Origin: Prosapia bicincta | Lineage: Eukaryota > Arthropoda > Insecta > Hemiptera > Cercopidae | Assembly: GCA_036971475.1 (NCBI GenBank) | Contig: JBAIZL010000006.1 | Span: 11,380,656-11,444,655, forward strand | Length of the DNA: 64,000 nt | Direction of reading: 5' to 3' | Shown: positions 40,106 to 48,554 of the stretch, in pieces | Layout of the letters: every line of letters begins with the position of its first letter | Position numbering within the stretch: position 1 is the stretch's first letter | Notes under the pieces: generated by a model | What the model saw: only the letters and a program-made list of their open reading frames with translations | Told to the model about the DNA's origin: nothing | Databases searched by the model: none | Translations under genes and position numbers: made by a program

Positions 40106-40272
40106 TTAAGGAATAAATACACAAAAACCTCTTAACCACAAACTTTCTTTATTTTACCCTTATGTACATTTCAGTTACCAAGTAACCATCATCAGAGGGA
40201 TAACATACAAAGACTCAGTCTTTAGATTAAGAGGCTTTTAAGGTTAAGAGGTTTGTGTGTATTTATTAATAA
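40106..40272. repeat. Hammerhead-bearing inverted repeat (second copy of the 1.7-kb family)
   Basis: Left arm carries AATACACAAAAACCTCTTAA, CTTATGTACATTTCAGTTAC and CCATCATCAG; the right arm (from about 40229) returns as GGTTAAGAGGTTTGTGTG and TATTTATTAATAAATTC. The following AACCACAGTATATTCC matches, inverted, the left flank of the copy at 1.6 kb. Confidence 0.65.
40162..40195 (-). ncRNA. Hammerhead-like core, minus strand
   Basis: Minus strand: CTGATGA (40189-40195), a 16-nt hairpin with 6 pairs (GGTTAC/GTAACT with one G-U), GAAA (40169-40172), then ATGTACAT. Canonical CUGAUGA and GAAA boxes are both intact, making this the best core of its family here. Confidence 0.5.
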
Positions 40273-40279
40273 ATTCAAC

Positions 40280-41036
40280 CACAGTATATTCCTAATAAGT
40301 AGTATATTTGAGGACAATAAAAAAAGGTGAGAAAATGTAAAAGGTCAGTCCATAGTTACAGAAAACAATTATATTAACGTGATATTTAGTTAAAAATAAC
40401 AAGGCGGCTATTACGCGCAGTAGAGTAAATATTTAGCGCGTGTTCGTGCCCAGAATGCAGCAATCAATTACCCGATGTTATCCTAAATATGCATAGCCGG
40501 CTTTGTCTCATTTATTATGCATGTGGCCAATTTCATGAATGGAGTGCCGCAAAGAGTGCGGACAAATGTTTGTTACGCGCGGGGGTAAATTACTCTTTGG
40601 CAATGCCAGTTGCAGTTAGTTGTGTTGTGTCAAATGTGCGAGTCAGCGTTCGTGGGACAAAACGGGAAAACCAGACACGGTAACGTGTTTATCATTGAAA
40701 GGCTTTTGAATTAGATTGTGGTTGTGAATTGTGTGGCAACAGTTACAGCCAATCAATTAAGGGGATGCCGACGGTTTCAAAAGTAGTTTGCATTGATTAC
40801 TAATCCCGATTGGATGTGGTCAAACGGAAGTCAGTAAAAGAAAATTGTATATTGGAACTAATTATTGGCTAACAGCAGTACAGTAGAGTAGGTTATAGGC
40901 GTTGAAATAAAAGACAGCCTTCTAACTATATACTAATGGAAGGAAATAGTTTGTTAAAACAAATGATAGCCTACACTACAAACCAGCAAAAAAAGCTTCA
41001 AAAAGAAATCTATCAATGGTTTTACACTTCAATTTG
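40280..41036. other. Non-coding stretch with CpG-containing block
   Basis: At 40.43-40.70 kb the sequence is less AT-rich and contains several CG and GCGC steps. A 64-codon frame there has no recognisable similarity. Confidence 0.4.
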
Positions 41037-41688
41037 TGCTGGAAAACTAATGACAGACCTATGTTTATACTGGAGAATCTAATGGCTGACCTATGTTTAT
41101 GCTGGAGAAACTAATGACTGACCTATGTTTATGCTGAAGAAACTAATGGCTGATTTATGTTTATGCCAGAGAAACTAATGGCAGACTTATGTTAATACTG
41201 GAGAAACTAATGGCTGACCTATGTTTATGCTGAAGAAACTAATGGCTGACTTATGTTTATGCCAGAGAAACTAATGGCAGACTTATGTTAATACTGGAGA
41301 AACTAATGGCAGATCTATGTTTATGCTGGAGAAACTAATGGCTGACCTATGTTTATACTGGAGAAACTAATGGCCAGAGAAACTAATGGCAGACCTATGT
41401 TTATGCTGGAGAAACTAATGGCAGATCTATGTTTATGTTGGAGAAACTAATGACAGACCTATGTTTATGCGGGAGAAACTAATGGCATATCTATGTTTAT
41501 ACTGGAGAAACTAATGGCTGACCTATGTTTATGCTGAAGAAACTAATGGCAGATCTATGTTTATGCTGGAGAAACTAATGGTAGACCTATGTTTATGCTG
41601 GAGAAACTAATGGCAGATCTATGTTTATGCTGGAGAAACTAATGGTAGACCTATGTTTATGGTGGAGAAACTAATGAGAGACCTAAGA
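41037..41688. repeat. 32-bp tandem array (about 20 copies)
   Basis: Unit built from CTATGTTTATGCTGGAGAAA and CTAATGGC(T/A)GAC; alternating variants (GCTGAC, GCAGAC, GCAGATC, GGTAGAC) suggest local multi-unit duplications. One truncated unit lies near 41365. Confidence 0.95.
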
Positions 41689-42084
41689 TTATTCAACTGG
41701 AAATATGATAATTGATACCCAAAATGGAAACAATTTTTAAAACAAAAAAAATATCAAATGTAATGTAGAACCAGAGCTTAAAATCTGCTAAACCTATAAT
41801 AAAACTGTGAAAGAACACATTTACAACTTTGTCCGCGTGTCAAATTGTTGTCAAATGTTTCAATGTACTGTATTATAAGAAAGGAATTTGCACCAAATGT
41901 TCTCTTCTTGAGACACACGATTATAGGAGATAGAAAATCTAATGTTAGTTTTATAGGAAGCAATTTTTAATTTAAAATATGAAAATAAAAAAAAATTATA
42001 GGAACAATAATTTTATTTTAAGGAATGCTTTTAAAATATATAACGAATAAAGTAAAAGTAATATCGAAGATTATAATAAAAATA

Positions 42085-42345
42085 TTGGAAACAACCCCAA
42101 TACCACACAAATATGCAATATTACAAGCTACGTAAAATTAAAACCAGTATGTACATTTCGATGACTGTTATCATCATCATACGGACATAATACAAAATTA
42201 CAAACTAGACTGACCTTCACTAGAAGAACAAACTAGAAGATCTTCTGATGACGATGACATGGTCATTGATATGAGAATAAGGGTTTAATCTTATGTAACT
42301 TGTTTTATTAGTGTTTTTTGTGGTATTGGGGATGTTTCCAATATT
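42085..42345. repeat. Inverted repeat with hammerhead-like motifs
   Basis: Left arm GGAAACAACCCCAATACCAC is returned on the right as GTGGTATTGGGGATGTTTCC. Inside, the minus strand has ATGATGA, TGATAACAGTCATC and GAAATGTACAT (42152-42180), and the plus strand has CTGATGA (42245-42251) with a 6-pair stem GATGAC-ATG-GTCATT, but ATATGAG in place of GAAA. Decayed inverted pair. Confidence 0.6.
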
Positions 42346-42494
42346 TTTACTATAAAAAATTGTACGACTGTGCTCTTGATATTGTATATCGAAGATGTTA
42401 ATGGAGTACCTTAATATTATAGTTGAAGGTACAGCTGATTTAATTGATAATATATCTATTATTCATTATAGGTAATGAATACATATTATTTACT

Positions 42495-42735
42495 TGTAAA
42501 AAAATAATAATTATTATTTAATTTTAAAAATTCAATAATTTAATAATAATATTAACAATAATAACTTAATAATAAGTTTAGTAATAAAATATTTAAATAA
42601 TATCTATTTATTATCAAAAATAAATAATAATAATTAATAATAATATATATAATAATATATTCTAATATTAATAATTATATAATAATAATAAATAATTGCA
42701 ATTAACACGTAGTATATTAAATAAATAATAATAAA
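42495..42735. repeat. AAT-rich low-complexity tract
   Basis: Almost entirely AATAAT/ATTAAT-type trinucleotide sequence with scattered interruptions. Confidence 0.85.
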
Positions 42736-42764
42736 TAGCGACTGACAATCTTTATTTTATTCAT

Positions 42765-42800
42765 CAAAGTTTCAATTACAAAGTCGTCATCATCAGTGAA
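42765..42800 (-). ncRNA. Hammerhead-like core, minus strand
   Basis: CTGATGA (42790-42796), a 16-nt spacer TGACGACTTTGTAATT with poor pairing, then GAAAC (minus strand, 42769-42773). Core boxes and spacing are kept; stem II is decayed. Confidence 0.35.
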
Positions 42801-43029
42801 TGTTTTCATCTAACTTATAACATCTAAACTATAACTATGAAGTTTGATTTCAAACTAAACAAGGGCAACTCAAAAGCTTTTTCTACTGTTTACAGATGCT
42901 TTGTACTGAGTTGGAACAGAAGTGTATACTATTTATAGTAATTTCAAGTAAATACACTTTCAATTTTTAGTAATTTTGTATCATTAATAATGTATTTATT
43001 GGACTGTATCACTGCCAACTTGATAATTG

Positions 43030-43170
43030 CACTTCACAAGAGTTGTTCCCAAGAAACATCTTACTCGGAAACCACGTTTAGCAAAGTTATAAAGAAGGCC
43101 GTGGCTAAATATTGAAACAACTTTTAACAGGTTTATAAAAGTTTCGAGATATTTTATTTCTTTGTTTATG
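43030..43170 (+). repeat. Repeat B copy 3
   Basis: CTTACTCGGAAACCACGTTT, AGCAAAGTTATAAAGAAGGC, GTGGCTAAATATT and ACAACTTTTAACAG match the two copies near 13-14 kb. Confidence 0.7.
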
Positions 43171-43174
43171 TTAC

Positions 43175-43720
43175 GCGAGAAGTTATTAGGGGAAAAGTTT
43201 TTCCACTTTTTTAATGGTTGACAAACATATTTAAGTTTGATTGCAAATAAAATGGGTTTCACGTTTAAGAATCTTGGAGGTTAATGGTTGTTTTGAAGTA
43301 GAACAGCCAGTCGGGACATTAATTTAATTGCGTTCAATCAGTCATCGTGTTCTGGGTTGTGGCAGGATTATGGCGTCCAATTCAACGCTCACAAACTTTT
43401 CTCTTGTATCTAACCCATCCATTTACCTGAATCCTATCTATTACCTAATTTTATAAGGTGAAATCTTCTTAGGTCCTTCAACAGAAGCTCTCCTTTTTAT
43501 ATAATAAGTTGGAAAATTTCCTCTACATGTCCAAATTATATATTTAATTCATAAAACATCCTTTTTCCTTATACGTTATTCATTTAAGGTTTATTTAGCT
43601 ATGTCATTTTTTCAACGCATTTCTTTCTTTAGTACAGGTCTGGTAAATTTTCTTTTTTCTAGGGAAACCATTTTTATATTACTCATTTATCAACCATTCC
43701 TTCTTATTTAATTATATTAA
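43175..43720. other. Non-coding stretch
   Basis: AT-rich and becoming pyrimidine-rich toward the microsatellite. Nothing recognised. Confidence 0.45.
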
Positions 43721-43721
43721 C

Positions 43722-43783
43722 AAACACACACACACACACACACACACTCTCTCTCTCTCTCTCTCTCTCTCTCTTTATCTATC

Positions 43784-43830
<47 letters not shown>
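43722..43830. repeat. Compound (CA)n-(CT)n-(TATC)n microsatellite
   Basis: Three successive simple repeats with one TATT interruption in the tetranucleotide part. Confidence 0.97.
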
Positions 43831-44332
43831 TCTTGTTGGTTACTGTTGCAGTAGGTTTGTTGTTACTTGTACTAATATATTATTACTGTGATTATTCAAA
43901 TTTACTTCAATCAGAAACTGTGGTAATTGATGAAAAAGCTATTTATGATGATAATTTATTTTCCATTGTTTGGACGGAATATGAGCATCGTACGCAAGTA
44001 CTGTGCTTTAGACGTGGCACAGCTAAGGTCTGACTTCATCAAACAAAATCAGTTTAAAATAATGATTTATTGCTATAAATACTACACAACACACACTTTA
44101 ATGAAAATAACGTTTTAATATCCGTAGGTCTATGTTACAGTTGCAGACTATCCTCATAGCTAATTTAAATAATTGTCTTGTAACAAGACAAGGATAATTA
44201 AAAAATATGCTTAAAAGGTGTTTATAAGTTGTACGTTAGTTATAAACTTATCAGAGTTTGTGCAAAATAAGTAATATATAAAAAAATATATTTAAAACAT
44301 TTCCTACTCAAGTAAAAAACAAATATTCTACT

Positions 44333-44410
44333 TACTTTTCATTAAATCATTACAATAAATATAAATAAAGTAACATAACCTATGCGTTAAAACAGCTGTT
44401 CTACCAGTTG
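44333..44410 (-). repeat. Repeat A copy 6 (fragment)
   Basis: Only the 3' part: AAATAAAGTAACATAACC, TATGCGTTAAAACAGCTG and TTCTACCAGTTGACC; similarity then stops. Confidence 0.7.
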
Positions 44411-44762
44411 ACCTATAAAATGCTATTTTTAGCTTTTTTCGGACATTTCGAACCGGCAAAGGTGACAGATAGGGTTTCCTGGTAAAGTACGTTTTGCCAC
44501 GTCTATTGCTGGGATAAAGTTTCATGTTTGGTGACCTATTTTGATCCGTCCAGTCCGCAGTTGTTTGCTGGGTTTTAAACAAATCTACCACCTGTGTTGC
44601 ATTTAATTACCTGGTGAATGAGAAGTTCGATAATCAATTTATAAGTTAGTTCGGATCTATATACAGTAGTAATTTATAAACCTTGTTGCTTGCTTTGTTT
44701 TTGTTAGAGTTAGGTTGGTAGGACTGGAATGCCGTCGAGTTTATCACCCTTTATAAAAATAA

Positions 44763-44767
<5 letters not shown>

Positions 44768-44796
<29 letters not shown>
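44768..44796. repeat. (TA)n microsatellite
   Basis: Uninterrupted TA run next to the Penelope-LTR-like repeat. Confidence 0.95.
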
Positions 44797-44798
<2 letters not shown>

Positions 44799-44827
44799 TG
44801 ATACGTATTCCTTCACGGATGGAAAAA

Positions 44828-45038
44828 TATGATGAATAGTTACTATCTGGAGTACATCCGTTCATTCTGCAGTCCATAAATTTGCAGTTCCGACGTTTCG
44901 CTAGAATCTCATTCAGCATTGACGAGGTGAACCCAACAACAGTAGAAGAGCGAGTGAAGTCGCTGGAACTGGAACGAAGGAACTGCGAATTTATGGACTG
45001 CAGAATGAACGGATGTACTCCAGATAGTAACTATTCAT

Positions 45039-45043
<5 letters not shown>
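44828..45043. repeat. Penelope-LTR-like inverted repeat
   Basis: Arms: TAGTTACTATCTGGAGTACA, CCGTTCATTCTGCAGTCCAT and AATTTGCAGTTCC on the left return on the right as GGAACTGCGAATTTATGGAC, GCAGAATGAACGGATGTACT and CCAGATAGTAACTA. The centre carries GTGAACCCAACAACAGTAGA, AGAGCGAGTGAAG. The right arm lacks the GAAACGTC core present in the left arm. The same repeat is at 47.47-47.69 kb. Both outer ends abut (TA)n. Confidence 0.75.
44890..44916 (-). ncRNA. Hammerhead-like core with GAAACGTC end, minus strand
   Basis: Minus strand reads CTGAATGAG, ATTCTAGC, GAAACGTCGG. CTGAUGAG...CGAAACGUC is the classic hammerhead core with GUC cleavage; this copy has one extra base in the CTGA(A)TGA box. Confidence 0.5.
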
Positions 45044-45098
<55 letters not shown>

Positions 45099-45109
45099 AT
45101 TATTATTGT
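45043..45109. repeat. (TA)n-(ATT)n microsatellite
   Basis: TA run to about 45094 then ATT triplets. Confidence 0.95.
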
Positions 45110-45800
45110 TAACATCCAAGTGTGTAATTCCGTTTTAGTTTGTGGAGGTAGTTTAATTAAGGCATTATTGGTAGCACGCCAAGTGTGTAATTCCATTTTA
45201 GTTTGGAGAGGTAGTTTCTAAGGTATTATTGTTAACATCCAAGTGTGTAATTCCGTTTTAGTTTGTAGAGGTAGTTTTATTAAGGCATTATTGGTAGCAC
45301 GCCAAGTGTGTAATTCCATTTTAGTTTGGAGAGGTAGTTTCTAAGGTATTATTGTTAACATCCAAGTGTGTAATTCCGTTTTAGTTTGTGGAGGTAGTTT
45401 AATTAAGGCATTATTGGTAGCACGCCAAGTGTGTAATTCCATTTTAGTTTGGAGAGGTAGTTTCTAAGGTATTATTGTTAACATCCAAGTGTGTAATTCC
45501 GTTTTAGTTTGTAGAGGTAGTTTTATTAAGGCATTATTGGTAGCACGCCAAGTGTGTAATTCCATTTTAGTTTGGAGAGGTAGTTTCTAAGGTATTATTG
45601 TTAACATCCAAGTGTGTAATTCCGTTTTAGTTTGTAGAGGTAGTTTCTAAGGTATTATTGTTAACATCCAAGTGTGTAATTCCGTTTTAGTTTGTAGAGG
45701 TAGTTTTATTAAGGCATTATTGGTAACACGCCAAGTGTGTAATTCCATTTGAGCTTGTAGAGGTAATTTCATCAAGGCATTCATGTTAACCTAAATGCGT
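45104..45800. repeat. 123-bp dimeric tandem array (61+62 bp)
   Basis: Two alternating half-units: one with TTGTTAACATCCAAGTGTG, CCGTTTTAGTTTGTAGAGG and TTTTATTAAGGC (62 bp), one with TTGGTAGCACGCCAAGTG, CCATTTTAGTTTGGAGAGG and TTTCTAAGGT (61 bp). The dimer repeats at 123 bp (45225 and 45348); near 45600 two TTGTTAACATCC half-units are adjacent, breaking the alternation. The last units are degenerate. Confidence 0.95.
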
Positions 45801-46460
45801 AAATCAATTTGAGTATGTAAATGTAATTTTATTCAAACGTTAAAACACCTAATTCTGGGGTTAATAAGTTCATATTATATTTTATCCGTCTATAAATAGG
45901 TCTTTTAGTTCAGTAAATAGTTCAAAAGATTCGTGTCCCATTTATAGATGATGGTAATGTTGTGCATGCTGCGGCTCCATTGGTGTATTGATGCTTACGT
46001 CATAGCTCTATAGTGCTAGATGAATAGGTAGGTTGCCATTTGCCATTACTCAAATATAGCTTCACTGTGTCAGATCGCCTCAACGTCATATTTCCGAGAT
46101 ATTATTCGAGTTGGCGTTGAACATTCATTACGGCAAGAAATAAAAAGTCAGTTTCAGTCGCCAACACCGCCTCAGATCGCTTAAACTGCTCAGTTCACTC
46201 CAAGAGAAGCGCCTTAAACGCGGATTATAGCCGATACAACGGGATTAGGGATTTTCTCTGGCAACCAACAATGTAAGCTAGCGGAGTGTGAAGAAAGATC
46301 TTGCTGAAATGTAGACAATTATTTTAATGCATTGTAACACTGACAATACTGTTGTTATTTCTTGGATTGTTCCTATTATATATGTAAATAAAATCTAAAT
46401 ATTGCAATAAAAGAATATTCTATATTTGTTTACGTACTTGACAGCCAACACTGCTGTCCT
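45801..46460. other. Non-coding stretch with a 46-bp repeated segment
   Basis: 46234-46279 (ATACAACGGGATTAGGG, TCTCTGGCAACCAACAATG) recurs at 47287-47332. Otherwise nothing recognised. Confidence 0.5.
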
Positions 46461-46464
46461 GAAT

Positions 46465-47217
46465 TCACTCTTTCTCTCTCTGTGGCTCTCTGATTCTCTC
46501 TGATTCTCACCGTCTCTCTCTCTCTCTCTCTCTCATTCTCTCTTTCACTTTTCTCCATTTTCATATCTTTCCCTCCTTTTCTCTCTGTTTATCATTCTGT
46601 ATCCCTTTTTCTGTATCTTTATATCTCTATTTTCTCTCATTATTTTTCGCTTTCTGTCTCTTTATCTCTTTTCTCTTTCTTCATTACCTATTCTCTCTCT
46701 TCGCTTTCTCTTCCTCCCTGTCTCTTTGTCACATACTCTCTCTCTTTTTCTATGTCTTTTTCTATCATTGTCTCTTTCTTTTTCATTTTATCTCTCCTTT
46801 GCTCTCTTTCTATCCCTTTATGTTTTATTCTCTCTGTCTTTTCCTCTTTCCTGAGACAGTAGCACTGCTTTCCTGAATTCTTTCTTTATCTGACAGTGTC
46901 TCATTCACTCTGTTTCTCTCCATCTTATCTCCATTTTCTTTCAATTTCTGTTCTTATCTTTCTCTCACTTTCTGCCCTCTTTTATCCTTCTTTCCCTTCT
47001 TCTCCTCTTCATATGTTCTTCTCGCGTTGTCGTCTCTTCCATTTTCTTTGGCTCTCTTTTTCAGTTTCACTCTTTTCTCTGTCTCTATCTCTCGTTCTCT
47101 CTCTTTCTTTTTCTCTATCGTTTTTGCTTTCTTTCTGTTTTTAGCTATCTGTTTGTTTTTCTGTCTCTTTATCTCTTATTCTCTCTCTCATTTTCTGCTT
47201 CTCTGATTCTCTTTCTC

Positions 47218-47220
<3 letters not shown>
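46465..47220. repeat. Degenerate pyrimidine (CT)n tract
   Basis: About 750 bp of nearly pure C/T on the plus strand, with tracts of (TC)n. Frames through it are artefacts. Polypurine/polypyrimidine mirror stretches of this kind can adopt triplex structures. Confidence 0.95.
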
Positions 47221-47291
<71 letters not shown>

Positions 47292-47380
47292 ACGGGATTA
47301 GGGAATTTCTCTGGCAACCAACAATGTAAGCATTGTTATATATAATGTAAGCAATATATATATATATATATATATATATA
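47220..47380. repeat. Two (TA)n tracts around a duplicated 46-bp segment
   Basis: (TA)n at 47221-47288 and 47352-47380. Between them lies the second copy (47287-47332) of the 46234-46279 segment, so the pyrimidine tract and the first TA run sit between direct repeats 1,053 bp apart. Confidence 0.9.
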
Positions 47381-47472
47381 CACGGAAGTGTGTCATCGAT
47401 AGATTTTATCGGCATAAAGGTGATCAAAGGCAAAGGAATGTGAGTAATTGCTTGGATCAGGTGTATGTGGAT

Positions 47473-47530
47473 TGACGTCAATGTGCGGATTGACGTCAAT
47501 GGGCGTGGCTTCTTTCCTCTATATATAGGA
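47473..47530 (+). promoter_or_regulatory. Promoter-like block: two CRE sites and TATA box
   Basis: TGACGTCA occurs at 47473-47480 and again at 47491-47498, followed by GGGCGTGGC and a TATATATA box at 47520-47527 (context CTATATATAGG). Start of transcription would be expected about 30 bp downstream, near 47550, just before the LTR-like repeat and its hammerhead core. Both palindromic sites match the CREB/ATF consensus exactly. An internal retroelement promoter is inferred. Confidence 0.55.
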
Positions 47531-47688
47531 GCCGAGTTATCTGCGCTCTTCACTCGCTCTTCTACTGTTGTTGGGTTCACCTCGTCAATGCTGGATGAGA
47601 TTCTAGCGAAACGTCGGAACTGCAAATTTATGGACTGCAGAATGAACGGATGTACTCCAGATAGTAACTGTTCATCATATATATACGG

Positions 47689-47690
<2 letters not shown>
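47531..47690 (+). mobile_element. Penelope-LTR-like repeat, plus copy
   Basis: Contains TCACTCGCTCTTCTACTG, TTGGGTTCACCTCGTCAATG, the hammerhead-like core, then GGAACTGCAAATTTATGGAC, GCAGAATGAACGGATGTACT and CAGATAGTAACTGTTCATC, ending in a TATATATA run. It corresponds in inverted orientation to the left arm at 44.83-44.95 kb. Hammerhead cores inside LTR-like ends are characteristic of Penelope-like retroelements. No reverse transcriptase is present in the window. Confidence 0.6.
47591..47616 (+). ncRNA. Hammerhead-like core with GAAACGTC end, plus strand
   Basis: CTGGATGAG (47591-47599), ATTCTAGC, GAAACGTC (47608-47615). GGGTTC upstream can pair with GGAAC downstream as a stem I. The extra G in CTG(G)ATGA departs from the canonical core. 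Confidence 0.5.

Positions 47691-47720
<30 letters not shown>
47690..47720. repeat. (CA)n microsatellite
   Basis: CA run at the 3' edge of the LTR-like repeat. Confidence 0.95.
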
Positions 47721-47726
<6 letters not shown>

Positions 47727-47759
47727 TTCACACATATATACGTATACAATAAATGTAAT

Positions 47760-48550
47760 AATTTTGACTCAACCCGTCCTCAAACTGCTCCTTACCCTAT
47801 GAACATTACCAGTTCCAACACCACCATTGCCCCAAAGCCCCCATGAGCCACCCTGCGGGCCGGATTAGGACACGGTAAACACACAAATTGAAAGCGAACA
47901 CAAAGGGGAAATACAAAGGGCGTTCTTCCCTGCGCTCCGTGCTCTTTTTGAATAAAGTGGGATTTACTTCTAGTTCGTAGGTGGTGAATAAATCAAGATG
48001 GCCTCGGTAGAAATTTTGTGCTTTTAATTTTAGAGTTTTTCTAGAAAAATATAGACAAAGCAATGATGGATGTTAAAGGTTTATTCAGTAAATGTCGGTT
48101 CGCAAGACTTTTTACTGAAAGTAAGTAAAACCACTTGTCTTACTGGAGCGTGTATATTAGCGCTTAAGGTTTCTTAGAGTATTTGTGGGTTAGGTGCGTT
48201 TTCACTTTTCTAATAATTAGTTAATGTTATTTATAAGTATGTATTATTTGCTGCTTGGTGATTATTTCTGAATTTTGGTTTACTTCAATTAGGAAAAAAA
48301 TTATTTTTTAATTTAAAAAAAAAAAATTAATTTTGTGAAAACATTTACATTCATAATAAAAACACCATTTTTTTGTCACGCCAATGACTAATATCGCTTT
48401 AAGTCAATACTATTATCGTCTAAAATAGTAAATTATGAATCTAAATAAGTTTAATAATAATAAGAATAAATTGGAAATTATAACACCAACGCCAGAGGGC
48501 TCCACCAAGTGAAGGCTCGTGTCCCTAAATATAATCCTTCTCTTTGTCGG
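47760..48550. other. Non-coding stretch
   Basis: A slightly GC-richer patch at 47.77-47.95 kb, then AT-rich. No gene recognised. Confidence 0.45.
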
Positions 48551-48554
48551 GGTT

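Noticed and set aside
47188..47727. 179-codon minus-strand open frame
   Set aside because: It runs through (CA)n, the LTR-like repeat, two (TA)n tracts and ends in CT repeats; most residues are dipeptide runs such as IYIYIY, so it is a microsatellite artefact.
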